Positions 1 to 8,792 of a stretch of 64,000 nucleotides of DNA are shown one piece after another. The position numbers and the translations under genes were made by a program. The stretch comes from Polyangium aurulentum. Its GTDB lineage: Bacteria > Myxococcota_A > Polyangia > Polyangiales > Polyangiaceae. Every line of letters starts with the position of its first letter. The first letter of the stretch is position 1. The notes under the pieces are model-generated. The model saw nothing but the letters and a program-made list of their open reading frames with translations. It did not search any database and had not been told where the DNA came from. The DNA lies in contig CAMCKZ010000002.1 of NCBI GenBank assembly GCA_945875545.1, positions 1 through 64,000 of the forward strand. The letters are read 5' to 3'.

Positions 1-5
1 ACGAG

Positions 6-35
6 CCGAAGTTCCGGCGAATTTGCCGGCTTCGG
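6..35 (-). terminator. Hairpin terminator after rpmB
   Basis: Imperfect stem: CCGAAG (6-11) pairs with CTTCGG (30-35) and CCGGC (14-18) with GCCGG (25-29), with a TT bulge and a six-base loop. It starts 11 bases past the rpmB stop on the minus strand. Any T-tract would lie at or beyond the window edge, so intrinsic termination is inferred from position and stem. Confidence 0.5.
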
Positions 36-46
36 TTAGCTGGCGG

Positions 47-280
47 CTACAGCTTCGTGACGTTAACGCCGTATTCCTTCGCGTAAGCGAGGAGGCCTTT
101 TTTGTCGATCGTGCGCAGGTCGCGCGTGGTGATGCTGAGACGGATGAACTTGTTCAGCTCGGGCACCCAAAGGCGGCGGCTTTGCACGTTCACATGCTGC
201 CAGCGCTTGGTCTTGATGTTGGAGTGGGAAACGTTGTTTCCGCTAAGGCAACGCTTACCGGTGATTTGACTCTTCGCCAT
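47..280 (-). CDS. rpmB: 50S ribosomal protein bL28
   Basis: Structural protein of the large ribosomal subunit. The 77-residue product has the normal L28 length and the family pattern: an N-terminal ITGKRCLSGNNVSHSN block, then the tryptophan-containing RRLWVPEL stretch and the C-terminal LRTIDKKGL segment. The usual N-terminal cysteines of zinc-binding L28 forms are not paired: there is one Cys at position 11 and no CxxC, so this is the zinc-independent type. The ATG at 278-280 has an AAGG-type ribosome-binding site about five bases upstream. It is transcribed alone towards the window edge. Confidence 0.95.
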   Translation of the reverse strand: MAKSQITGKRCLSGNNVSHSNIKTKRWQHVNVQSRRLWVPELNKFIRLSITTRDLRTIDKKGLLAYAKEYGVNVTKL

Positions 281-334
281 AGGAACCTTGACCCGCTGGA
301 GGGAGGGGCTTCATAGCTTGATCCCCCGCGGTTG

Positions 335-1156
335 TCAATGCTTCGCGAGCAGGCGTGCACCGTCGGAGAGGCGTTTCATTAATGTGGCACACGAGGCTCG
401 CAACGCCTGCAATTTTCCTGAGTTCCGCTCGAGGGTCGCCTCGTCCATGTAGAGATCGCGGCAAAACTCCAACTGAATTGCGTGGCAGTTGAGGCCCGGA
501 CGGCCCCAGAGTTTTGTCACCCACCCGCCCCGATACGGGTCGTCGTGGGAGAGCGTGAGGCCTTCGCCGCGCGCCCACTCTTCGACAATTTTGATCAGCG
601 AGGGGGTTGCGCTCGTGAAGTTTTGCGTGCCCGGAACCACGTCAGCGCGCCGCGGCAAGCCCTTTCGATTCGCGCCGTGCGAAGGCATGGAGTGCACCGC
701 GAGCACGAGGGCCACGCCGTTTCTGTCGAGGCTGCGCCTCATCAAACGCTCAAGCTCCGCGTGGTACGGATCGTAAATCGCGCGTATCCGCGACTGCGCG
801 TCGGCCTCAGAAATGGGCGCGCGCATCAAGGGATCGCCCTGGGAATTCGTGTGCCAAATGAGCCCGTGTGGCAGGCAAAGATGGGCCGGCGCGCCTTCCA
901 CCGCTTGCCCATCGTACTCGTCGCGCGATCGATTGAGGTCCAGTACATGCCGCGAAACATTGGCCCGCAGAAGGGCGGCACCCGCGCTGGGCGCATCCAG
1001 CACGAGCTCGTCGACGAACGAATCGGCGTCGCGCAAGACCGATGTGGCGTCGGTGAGAATGCCCGTCGCCCACGGAGCTGGAAGCATGGTGCCCGCGTGG
1101 GGAACCTCCACGACCATGGGCGAATCCGCTTCGTCGGGGTCAAAAACATCGAGCAT
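335..1156 (-). CDS. N-formylglutamate amidohydrolase family protein
   Basis: About 273 residues of the N-formylglutamate amidohydrolase (HutG/FGase) family, zinc-type hydrolases that release glutamate from N-formylglutamate in histidine breakdown. Visible family features are the VEVPHAG motif near the N-terminus, the LDLNR stretch about 70 residues later, LVLAVHSMPSHG in the middle, and a C-terminal CHAIQLEFCRDLYMD segment with the conserved Gln-Leu-Glu. The ATG at 1156 is chosen; an in-frame TTG at 1195 would add 13 residues (YFVALP) and cannot be excluded. No other histidine-utilisation genes are nearby, so the true substrate may differ. Confidence 0.85.
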   Translation of the reverse strand: MLDVFDPDEADSPMVVEVPHAGTMLPAPWATGILTDATSVLRDADSFVDELVLDAPSAGAALLRANVSRHVLDLNRSRDEYDGQAVEGAPAHLCLPHGLIWHTNSQGDPLMRAPISEADAQSRIRAIYDPYHAELERLMRRSLDRNGVALVLAVHSMPSHGANRKGLPRRADVVPGTQNFTSATPSLIKIVEEWARGEGLTLSHDDPYRGGWVTKLWGRPGLNCHAIQLEFCRDLYMDEATLERNSGKLQALRASCATLMKRLSDGARLLAKH

Positions 1157-1415
1157 TGGGAGGGCCACAAAATACGGGTAGCGCGGCCCTTCCAAGAAAT
1201 CTCTAGCGGCACGCGGTCGTCATGATTTGATCGACGACACGCGGGCCTCTGTCGGTGCCTTCGCTGTGTTGCGATCTCGCGCGTGGGGACGGTGAACCGA
1301 CCCCCAATCGGACCAGCGGCCCCGCTTTGTTCGCATGCGAAGCATTCCTCTTGCGCCTAGCTTTTATTCTGGTATTTAGCGCACCCGCAAGCCCACTTTT
1401 CGTGACGAGGTTTTC

Positions 1416-2615
1416 ATGATTCCCGCATCCATCGCTCGTGCCGTAGTTCCAACTATTGTCGCCCTCGCATTGTCGCCTGCCTCGGCGGCGGCGGCCAATT
1501 TTGGTCAACCAGGCCCCGTTGCATTTTCGACCACGGTGGCACCCACGGGTTTTCTTCCCGGCGTGAGCGACGTGCAGGTTGTGGCGCCCACCGCCGCGGG
1601 TTCTTACCCACTGGTCATCGCGACCCACGGGTTCGCTGCGTCGTCCGCGCAGCAGCTCGGGTGGGCCAAACATTTCGCCAGTTACGGGTACGTCGTGCTC
1701 GTTCCGACGATGCCCAACGCCTTCGCGCCAGACGCCGCGGTGTGGAGCGCGCACATCAAGACGCTCGCGGCCAGTGCAACGAATCTTCAGCTTTTTTCCC
1801 AGGTTGCGTCGAAAGTTGATGCAACCAAAATCGTGTACGAGGGCTTCAGCGCGGGCGGTCTTGCCTCGACGCTCGCCGCGAAAGATCGGGCACCTTCGCT
1901 GCTCATTCTTCTCGACCCCGTCGACAAAGTGGCATCGCCCACAAACCCCCTCGTCACGGGCCCCTTCGACCTCGGTAAGGGCGCGATGCCAAGCGTTTGC
2001 TCACCGGTTTTTCATCTCTTCACGCAACCCTCGAGCTGCAACAACAGTCGCGCTTGGGAGGCCTTTGCGAACACAGGTGCCGGGCCCCTCGTGCGCTTCG
2101 CCCTAAAAAACTCCACCCACTGCGACGGAGAAGACGAAGCCCGCGGCCTCTGCGGAAGCGCCTGCGGCGGCGCCGCAAAGACCGCAAATCGCGACAATAT
2201 TCGCAAATACATGGTCGCTTACCTGGAGTGGAAACTCCGTGGTTCCGCCGAGGCTGCGGCGCTGTTTGCACCTTCCGTCCTCAGCGCCGATGGGGCCCTT
2301 GAGCAATCCCAGGTTCTCGACCGCGTGGGCTGCGGCGGCGGAACAATCGCGGTGGATGCTGGTGCCCCGGATGCGGGCCACACGGCCCCGGGCGACGCCG
2401 GCACGGGCGCGCCAGACGCGGCATTGACCGATGGCGGTTCACCGGGCGGAGGCCCTTCGGGCAGCGATGCGGGGCCCACGGGCGACAGCGGACCCGCGGC
2501 CGAAAGTGCCGGTGCCGGGGGCTGCGCGTGCTCCACAACCCCGCGACCCAGGTCCTCAATGCTAGGGTTTTTACTGGCGATTACACCGTTCATACGCCGG
2601 CGTCGTCAGGGGTAA
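1416..2615 (+). CDS. Secreted alpha/beta hydrolase with MYXO-CTERM tail
   Basis: 399 residues. A signal peptide of about 27 residues (hydrophobic stretch ending ASAAAA) precedes an alpha/beta-hydrolase domain of the chlorophyllase/dienelactone-hydrolase/PAF-acetylhydrolase type. YPLVIATHGFAAS carries the oxyanion strand and EGFSAGG holds the nucleophile Ser in a GxSxGG elbow. After about residue 290 comes a low-complexity Ala/Gly/Pro/Asp linker. The end reads GGCACS, then a hydrophobic helix and RRRR, which matches the MYXO-CTERM sorting signal (Cys motif, membrane helix, Arg cluster). The product is therefore exported and probably displayed on the outer surface. The ester or amide substrate is unknown. 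Confidence 0.85.
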   Translation: MIPASIARAVVPTIVALALSPASAAAANFGQPGPVAFSTTVAPTGFLPGVSDVQVVAPTAAGSYPLVIATHGFAASSAQQLGWAKHFASYGYVVLVPTMPNAFAPDAAVWSAHIKTLAASATNLQLFSQVASKVDATKIVYEGFSAGGLASTLAAKDRAPSLLILLDPVDKVASPTNPLVTGPFDLGKGAMPSVCSPVFHLFTQPSSCNNSRAWEAFANTGAGPLVRFALKNSTHCDGEDEARGLCGSACGGAAKTANRDNIRKYMVAYLEWKLRGSAEAAALFAPSVLSADGALEQSQVLDRVGCGGGTIAVDAGAPDAGHTAPGDAGTGAPDAALTDGGSPGGGPSGSDAGPTGDSGPAAESAGAGGCACSTTPRPRSSMLGFLLAITPFIRRRRQG

Positions 2616-2777
2616 CTCACGTATGCGCGACGTAAGTGTTTCGCCCAGGATCGGCACCGGCGCACCGGGGTTAGAGCGGTTTTCGTTCCGATAGACCCCC
2701 TTGGGTATTCGACCGAGCAAGACCCTAGTAGAAAATCGGCGTGACCCGCAGCGGCGTCTATGCCGCTGAAAAGGGCG

Positions 2778-3563
2778 CTAGTTGATCCAGCGTCCGCCGG
2801 GCCCCTTGCCGCCGTCGTCGCGGCCGCCGGGTATCGCGCGCAGGTGCGAGGCACTTCGTTTTGCCGAACCCTCTAGGGGCAGCGGCACGTGAACGCGTCT
2901 TCCGCGGGCTTGGAGCCACCGCAATTGGAGTTTGAGCCAGGCCGTGCGCGCGGGCGATGGCGAACCTGCGAGCGCCACCCCAAGGAGCGCCGAGGCGATA
3001 AGGCCCACCGAGCCCTCAGGCACGTCGTTCGGGTAGATGAGACCCAAACCAGCGAAGGCCAAGGTCACAAAAACCATCGACGAGCCCTTCACCGGAAGAA
3101 CGAAAAAAAGCCGGATTTCTGCGGTCGGATTCTCGCGACCCCAGGCCGTGGTGAGCGCCGCAATCAGAATTCCAGGGCCGTAGTTGACCGCTGCACCGAA
3201 GCTCGGAAAGAAGTGCGCGATAAGGCCCTCGACCCCGAAACTTCCGACGGACACTTGGGCCAGAAAGAAGAGAAAACGGCGCGCTCCCCACCGGCTCTCG
3301 AGGGTTGGGCAAAAGATGTAGAGTGCAAGCAGTGTAAAAAGAAGGTGCGTCAGTTGCGGAGACGTGAGGAGCGACGCGGTCAAAAGGCGCCACACTTCGC
3401 CCTGCCAAACCCGTTCGTGAACGCACGCGAGGGCACTGAAGAACTCGCCAGAGCCGCGAGCGCTTACTGCGCCGACGAGGCCGAAAACGCCGACGCCACC
3501 CAGCAGCCCGCGCGTGATGGGGCCGAGCGAAGAACCAAAGTTGCGGGTCCAGTCCGTGGCCAT
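2778..3563 (-). CDS. Rhomboid-like membrane protein lacking catalytic residues
   Basis: 261 residues with five or six hydrophobic segments. The start is the ATG at 3563 (MATDWTRN); the longer open frame upstream has no membrane or signal character. The order of motifs follows rhomboids: a VWRLLTASLLTS segment (rhomboids have WRLLT..flH), HLLFTLLALYIF, and a TLESRWGARRFLFFL block (rhomboid LE..~G..r). Where an active rhomboid has GxSG, this protein reads YGPG (about 128-131), and no His follows in the later helix. It is thus predicted to be a non-proteolytic rhomboid relative. The basic, Arg-rich C-terminus (from about residue 205) is probably cytoplasmic. Confidence 0.65.
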   Translation of the reverse strand: MATDWTRNFGSSLGPITRGLLGGVGVFGLVGAVSARGSGEFFSALACVHERVWQGEVWRLLTASLLTSPQLTHLLFTLLALYIFCPTLESRWGARRFLFFLAQVSVGSFGVEGLIAHFFPSFGAAVNYGPGILIAALTTAWGRENPTAEIRLFFVLPVKGSSMVFVTLAFAGLGLIYPNDVPEGSVGLIASALLGVALAGSPSPARTAWLKLQLRWLQARGRRVHVPLPLEGSAKRSASHLRAIPGGRDDGGKGPGGRWIN

Positions 3564-3628
3564 AAACCATCTTCTTAGCGCGCTTTTCGAAGCGCGTCGG
3601 CCCTGTAAACGAGGGAGACCTGGGCCCC

Positions 3629-5251
3629 TCAGCGTTGCAGTGTCAGTTCGGACTTCGCGATCACTTGCAGCGTCACATCGATGCCTCCGAGGTCGACGGG
3701 GCGCTCGATTTCGACCGTGAGCCCCATGCGCTCCGCGGCATTGCGCGTACGCACAGCGTTCGGGGAAAGCCACACCATTCGGCCACCTGGGGCCAAAATG
3801 CGCGCGGCCCGCACCATGAAACGCTCCGCGAGATCGTGGGTCTCCGCACCCTCGCCGACGCGGCGCCCCATGGGCGGATTCGAGATGATGAGCGTCACCT
3901 CGGGGGGCACCAAATCAAGCGCGTCGCCGACGCGGAATTCCATCGCCGTGAACCCCGCCTTCGCGGCGTTCGCTTTGGCCATAGCGATGGCCTTGGGGTC
4001 GATATCGCTGCCAAATATTTTCGCCCGGGGCGCGAGGCGCGCGCATTCAATGAGCTCGGTTCCGCCGCCGCAAAAGGGATCCCAAATGGCATCGTAGTTC
4101 TTGGGATTTCCCAAGCGAGCGAGAGCCACGGCAATCGTCGGGTGGCTGGCCGCGGGCACCGACGCCTCGCGGTAATCGAAGCGTTCGTCTTCGAGAGCGC
4201 GCGGAACAATGGTGAGGAATACACGCGATTCATCTGCATCGAGACGCAGTTCCCACGGCGCCGCATTCGGATCGTTGATCAGATTGGGGGCTGTGCGCGC
4301 GACCTCCGCGGCCACGCTCCACACGAGGGCCCGCTGCTTGCCGGTGCGCACAAGTTCGATGCGGTAACGCACGACACCAATGGTGTAGGTTGCAAATACC
4401 CGGAGCGCCTCCGCACTCGTAACAGCCCGCGCCAACGTCTTTTCGAGAGGCTCACCGAGGCGACGATCCACGGGCGGAATGCGAAAGCCGAAGCCCAACG
4501 CGGATCGGATTTCGAGCAGCGACGACAGACTTCCGAACAGGGTGCCCGTGAGCGTTCCGATGCTCGCGCGCCGCACATCGCCCACCGAATCGCTGCCTTG
4601 AAGCTCGCCCGCAAGCACGTCTTCGAATCCGCTTCGGCACCAAATAACCAGCGAAAATGGCTCTTCTGGCTCCGCTGTCGCATCGATCGTTGCCCCCGCC
4701 GCCCGGGCCGGCCCCCGTTGCAGCATGAGGATGGCCCGCGCTCGAACCTTTTCGGTTTCGTCGTCGCCGGCGGGAAGCCCGTTCATCCAATCGATGCTGT
4801 CGGCGATTCCCATGCGCCCGACGGCCTCAAGAATGGCCTTTCGGAGGCCCGGCGCGTTGTCGGTGGCGTGCAGACGACGCAGCGCATTTTCGACCGCTGC
4901 ACCTCCGATGCGCCCAAGGCACGACACGGCCACCCGCTTGGCTTTGGGGTCCCGATCGACCATCGCGCGCAAGAGGAAATCGCGCGCTTCGTCTGGGTCG
5001 AGACCTTGGCCCAGCACGCGAACGATGCGCGCCCGGAGCGGCGTGGTGCTCGTCTCGTAAGCCTTCAACAGGTCGGGAATAGCGATCTCTTTGACACGCA
5101 AAAGGGCGCGACCCGCGGCCCGCGCTTTTTTGTCGTCGTCCGCCGCAAGTATTGCAAAAAGCCAGGGCAAATCGCGTTGGGCCGGCACAAAGCTACGCTC
5201 CAAGAGCATGGCAGCGCGCGCGTCGGGCACTTCAGGAGAACGGGTGGACAT
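3629..5251 (-). CDS. HEAT-repeat / RNA (guanine-N2)-methyltransferase-like fusion
   Basis: 540 residues. The first ~180 are alpha-helical HEAT/armadillo-type repeats (for example RARIVRVLGQ, AKRVAVSCLGRIGG, LRKAILEAVGRMG). After a Pro/Glu linker comes a THUMP/ferredoxin-like region and then a Rossmann methyltransferase of the UPF0020/Trm14/TrmN type. The SAM loop is DPFCGGGTE (from residue 391), the acidic ribose contact GSDIDPKAI, and the catalytic motif NPPMG (458-462; NPPYG in most relatives). The family modifies tRNA or 23S rRNA guanosine N2. The HEAT front is not part of the standard enzyme and may recruit substrate or partners. It is divergent from the triple-DsbA gene. Confidence 0.75.
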   Translation of the reverse strand: MSTRSPEVPDARAAMLLERSFVPAQRDLPWLFAILAADDDKKARAAGRALLRVKEIAIPDLLKAYETSTTPLRARIVRVLGQGLDPDEARDFLLRAMVDRDPKAKRVAVSCLGRIGGAAVENALRRLHATDNAPGLRKAILEAVGRMGIADSIDWMNGLPAGDDETEKVRARAILMLQRGPARAAGATIDATAEPEEPFSLVIWCRSGFEDVLAGELQGSDSVGDVRRASIGTLTGTLFGSLSSLLEIRSALGFGFRIPPVDRRLGEPLEKTLARAVTSAEALRVFATYTIGVVRYRIELVRTGKQRALVWSVAAEVARTAPNLINDPNAAPWELRLDADESRVFLTIVPRALEDERFDYREASVPAASHPTIAVALARLGNPKNYDAIWDPFCGGGTELIECARLAPRAKIFGSDIDPKAIAMAKANAAKAGFTAMEFRVGDALDLVPPEVTLIISNPPMGRRVGEGAETHDLAERFMVRAARILAPGGRMVWLSPNAVRTRNAAERMGLTVEIERPVDLGGIDVTLQVIAKSELTLQR

Positions 5252-5371
5252 GCATGTACCGAAAATCTGTGGGCCGCAGCGAAATCGACCGCAGCCAGCG
5301 GGAGTTGTGTTAGCACGCCGCCCCCAACGAGCGGGACGGGAGAGTACTCCTCACTCCAAGAGAAAAAAAGC

Positions 5372-7360
5372 ATGGCTACTGATCAGAACAAGCCCCCTGC
5401 ATCCCCTGCACCGGGCGGTATCAATACGGGCGTTGCCATTGTTGGCTTCGCGATGAGTTTTCTTGCGGGCGGAGGGCTCATGTGGGCCTACGCATCGACT
5501 CACGGTCTCGCCATGGGCGACCTCGCTGCCTCGCTTTCCGGCGGCGGATCCGCGTGGAGCGACGAAGAGTCACCCGTTCCGGTGTCGAGCCGAGACCCGA
5601 GCTGGGGCAACCGAGGAGCCCTCGTTACCATCGTTGAATTCAGCGATTTCCAGTGCCCGTTTTGCAGCCGCGTAGGTCCAACGATGGACCAAATTCGCAA
5701 GGCGTACGGGCCCGATCAGGTGCGAATTATCTGGAAGAATCTTCCCTTGCCCTTCCACCAAAATGCGAAGCCCGCCGCCGAGGCCGCGCAACTTGCGTAC
5801 GCCGCGAAGGGCTCCGAGGGCTTCTGGAAGTTCCATGACAAGGTCTTCGCCAACCAGCAAACGCTGACTGCAGACAACTTCGTTCTGTGGGCGAAAGAGA
5901 TCGGCATCACCGACGGCGTCAAGTTCCGCAAGAACCTCGACGAACACGTCGCCGCCAAGAAGGTCGACGAAGACGGCGAGGTCGCGAAGAAGGCCGGAGT
6001 GAGCGGAACGCCGGGCTTTATGGTCAACGGCAAGCTCATCTCGGGCGCTCAGCCCTTCGATGCCTTCAAGAAGGAAATCGACGCGGCGCTTGAAACCGCC
6101 AAGGCCAAAGTCGCCTCGGGCACGCCCAAAGACAAGGTCTACGTGGCGGTCACCAAAGACGGCTTCAAGGCCCCCGCCGCCAAGCCCGAAGAGGCCGAAG
6201 AGAAGCAAGATACCACGGTTTTCAAGGTTCCAGTCGGCACGTCCGCGGCCCTTGGCCCCGCGACGGCGATGGTCACCATCATCGAGTTCAGCGACTTTCA
6301 GTGCCCCTTCTGCAAGCGCGTCGAAGACACGCTCAACAAGGTTCGCGAGACCTACGGCGACAAGGTTCGCCTCGTGTGGAAGCACGAGCCGTTGCCGTTC
6401 CACCCACGCGCGGAGCCTGCGGCAGAATTCACCGAAGAAGCGCGCGCTCAAAAGGGCGACAAGGGCTTCTGGGACGCGCACCACAAGCTGTTCGAGATTC
6501 AGCCGAAGCTCGAAGACGCCGACCTCGAGCAAGCCGCAAAAGACATGCACCTCGACGCCGCCAAGATGATGGCTGCCATCGCAACCAAGAAGCACGGCGC
6601 GCGCATCGCCGCCGACGCAGAACTTGGCGACGACGTGCAAGCCTCGGGCACCCCACACTTTTTCATCAATGGCGTTCGACTCGTGGGCGCTCAGCCCTTC
6701 GAGAAGTTCAAGACCGTCATCGACGAGGAAATTTCCAAGGCAAAGGCAATGCTCGACAAGGGCGTTCCCGCCGCGGGCCTCTACGAAGCCATCATCAAAG
6801 ACGGCAAAGGCGCGCCGGAACTTGAGAAGAAGACTGTGGCACCGAGCAGCGTCGCGCCATTCAAGGGCGGGGCAAACGCGAAGGTCGTCATCACGCAAAT
6901 CAGCGACTTCCAGTGCCCGTTTTGCAGCCGCGTCGAGCCAACGGTCGACGAGCTTTTGCAGGCCTACGGCGACAAGATCAAGCTCGTGTGGCGCAACCTT
7001 CCCCTCCCCATGCACGCCGATGCGCCCCTCGCCGCCGAAGCCTCCATCGAGGCTCAGAAGCAAAAGGGAAATGCAGGCTTTTGGGCCATGCACAAAAAAC
7101 TCTTCGAGAACCAGCGAACCCTTGGTCGCGAAAATCTTGAGAAGTTCGCGGGCGAAATCGGCCTCGATCTGCCGAAGTTCAAGGCAGCCCTCGACGCCCA
7201 CACCCACAAGGCCAACGTCGACGCCGACGCGAAGGCCGCAGGCGACGCGCAAATTGGCGGAACCCCAGCGTTCGTCATCAACGGCTACTTCCTGAACGGC
7301 GCTCAGCCCGCCGCGAAGTTCCGCAAACTCATCGACAAAGCCCTCGCGGAAGCCAAGTAA
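5372..7360 (+). CDS. Membrane-anchored protein with three tandem DsbA-like thioredoxin domains
   Basis: 662 residues from the ATG at 5372; the in-frame open sequence upstream is antisense to the methyltransferase gene and is not coding. One N-terminal transmembrane helix (about residues 16-36) anchors it with the rest outside the cytoplasm. Three homologous domains of about 200 residues each start with a SDFQCPFC motif (catalytic CPFC at residues 95, 311 and 515) and carry the cis-Pro loop (SGTPGF, SGTPHF, GGTPAF). They belong to the DsbA/BdbD-like Thioredoxin_4 family, so disulphide oxidase or isomerase activity in the periplasm is likely. Lys/Glu-rich linkers join the domains. No DsbB or VKOR partner is adjacent. 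Confidence 0.88.
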   Translation: MATDQNKPPASPAPGGINTGVAIVGFAMSFLAGGGLMWAYASTHGLAMGDLAASLSGGGSAWSDEESPVPVSSRDPSWGNRGALVTIVEFSDFQCPFCSRVGPTMDQIRKAYGPDQVRIIWKNLPLPFHQNAKPAAEAAQLAYAAKGSEGFWKFHDKVFANQQTLTADNFVLWAKEIGITDGVKFRKNLDEHVAAKKVDEDGEVAKKAGVSGTPGFMVNGKLISGAQPFDAFKKEIDAALETAKAKVASGTPKDKVYVAVTKDGFKAPAAKPEEAEEKQDTTVFKVPVGTSAALGPATAMVTIIEFSDFQCPFCKRVEDTLNKVRETYGDKVRLVWKHEPLPFHPRAEPAAEFTEEARAQKGDKGFWDAHHKLFEIQPKLEDADLEQAAKDMHLDAAKMMAAIATKKHGARIAADAELGDDVQASGTPHFFINGVRLVGAQPFEKFKTVIDEEISKAKAMLDKGVPAAGLYEAIIKDGKGAPELEKKTVAPSSVAPFKGGANAKVVITQISDFQCPFCSRVEPTVDELLQAYGDKIKLVWRNLPLPMHADAPLAAEASIEAQKQKGNAGFWAMHKKLFENQRTLGRENLEKFAGEIGLDLPKFKAALDAHTHKANVDADAKAAGDAQIGGTPAFVINGYFLNGAQPAAKFRKLIDKALAEAK

Positions 7361-7402
7361 TTCGGCCCACGCAATATCCTCGCAAGCGCAGCGATGAACA
7401 CG

Positions 7403-7437
7403 GAAGGCCCAGCAAAAACGCTGGGCCTTCTTCTTTT
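7403..7437 (+). terminator. Rho-independent terminator after the triple-DsbA gene
   Basis: Perfect 11-bp stem GAAGGCCCAGC (7403-7413) / GCTGGGCCTTC (7420-7430), loop AAAAAC, followed by a T-rich tail TTCTTTT. It lies 43 bases after the stop codon. Confidence 0.85.
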
Positions 7438-7485
7438 CCATCACCCGCGTTGACCGCATCGGTTCCAAGAGAAAAACTCACAACC

Positions 7486-8043
7486 ATGGCGATTGGCCGA
7501 CGCAAAACAGCGACTCGCCTTGGGGCACGCATTGGCCTTTCGGGGTGCGCGTTCGTGGCCGTCGGCTGCGCTCCCCTTTCGCGCCCCATTGAAACGCCTT
7601 ACCGCGCCTCTATCGGTGTATTCTACATGGCTCCTCCGCGCAGCGATGCGTCCTCCGGGCCTCGGGCGAATGTGTCTTTGGAGCGCTGGATCGACGATCG
7701 ATTCATCCTCGGCGTCGATGCGGAACACGCGTCGTTCACCCGCGCCACGGGCCGCACCGAGTCCCTCGTGGGCACGAGCATACGTCTCGCATACGTGCTC
7801 GATTTGGCGGAATTTCAGCCACGTTTCGGTGCGCGGCTAGGCTCGCAGCGATGGAGCCACGGCGACGGCGGCGTTTCCTACACACCTGCGATCGTGGTTC
7901 CCTTCGCGGCCCTCGACTGGGCCCCGCGATCAATCCCGCTCGTCTTGTCGGTCGAGGGAGAATCCGCTCCCATCGTGAAAACGGGCCAATCCCCGGCGGT
8001 TTCCCAGGCCACCTGGGGTCTTCGCGCCGCCTTCCGATTTTAA
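7486..8043 (+). CDS. Putative outer-membrane lipoprotein, beta-rich
   Basis: 185 residues from the ATG at 7486 (MAIGRRK); an upstream in-frame start at 7450 would add 12 residues. The N-terminus has Arg/Lys residues, a hydrophobic stretch and a lipobox-like VAVGC at about residues 25-29, so lipidation is predicted. The rest alternates hydrophobic and polar residues in strands typical of a small beta-barrel or beta-sandwich (IRLAYVLDL, FGARLGSQRW, WGLRAAFRF), and ends in Phe as many outer-membrane barrels do. I do not recognise a named family. Confidence 0.6.
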   Translation: MAIGRRKTATRLGARIGLSGCAFVAVGCAPLSRPIETPYRASIGVFYMAPPRSDASSGPRANVSLERWIDDRFILGVDAEHASFTRATGRTESLVGTSIRLAYVLDLAEFQPRFGARLGSQRWSHGDGGVSYTPAIVVPFAALDWAPRSIPLVLSVEGESAPIVKTGQSPAVSQATWGLRAAFRF

Positions 8044-8105
8044 CGGCGATTTCGTTCAAAGACAGAGCGGTAGACATGGGGCTCTTCGCGCCGTAACGCC
8101 TCCGC

Positions 8106-8792
8106 ATGCTTTCCTCGTCGCCGACCTTCGCGCCCCGCGAGTGGATCGAGGACCCCCTCTTTCGCGGCCACCACGAGGCCCTCAGCGCCCTTTTGCCTCT
8201 CACCCGCTGGCCAACCGCGCCGGAGATGAACCACGCGTTAGGCCCCCTTGTGGAGCGCGGGGTAGGGCGTCCCGTCACCTTTCGCACGCAACGCCGCCGC
8301 GAAGAACTTCGCTACGAAGCGTCTATTGTGACGGCCCTTGAAATTCCCACGCGCGATGCCTCGCCTCACGATCTTTTGAACGCCCTCATCTGGGCAACCT
8401 TTCCCCGGGGAAAGCTTGCACTCCACACGCGGTTTCATTTGGCCGAGGCGGGCCGCACCGCGCCCGGTCGCACCGTTTTTCAAGATCGACTCGCACTCGT
8501 CGATGAGGGCGCGGTTGTCCGCCCGCGAGCCGGTGCCGAGGGCTCGTGGGTCGTCTTTGGGCACGCCATTTTGGAGCACCGAATTGCCGGCGTCGAACAG
8601 TCACGGTCTTCGCGCGCCGAGCTCTTGGAGTTCGACTCCGTGCATTCTACATGCAGTGACCGCGACCTGGATCACGCCATCGCTCTCGCACTGAACGCCT
8701 GGGTCGATCCCCCGCCCCCGCGCCGACCGGGAGTTGCGGTCTACGAGCTCTTTCCCGAGGCTTTTTGCTACTCAATGACCGGTGCGCCGTGA
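8106..8792 (+). CDS. DUF3025 family protein
   Basis: 228 residues. It matches the DUF3025 family: an N-terminal WIEDPLF / LPLTRWP segment, a RYEASI..T stretch, the hallmark PHDLLNALIWATFPRGK motif, and a late RDRLALVDEGAVV-like block. Function is unknown in this family. It is the first gene of a plus-strand run; its stop overlaps the GTG of the EamA transporter by four bases, so the two are probably translated together. Confidence 0.8.
   Translation: MLSSSPTFAPREWIEDPLFRGHHEALSALLPLTRWPTAPEMNHALGPLVERGVGRPVTFRTQRRREELRYEASIVTALEIPTRDASPHDLLNALIWATFPRGKLALHTRFHLAEAGRTAPGRTVFQDRLALVDEGAVVRPRAGAEGSWVVFGHAILEHRIAGVEQSRSSRAELLEFDSVHSTCSDRDLDHAIALALNAWVDPPPPRRPGVAVYELFPEAFCYSMTGAP

Noticed and set aside
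3635-5371. Long open frame running into the triple-DsbA gene from upstream
   Set aside because: It is antisense to the HEAT/methyltransferase gene, has no family features, and the DsbA protein starts naturally at 5372 with its membrane helix.
5570-7468. 632-residue open frame on the minus strand
   Set aside because: Exact shadow of the triple-DsbA gene; its sequence is a reverse image of the repeats and has no start context.
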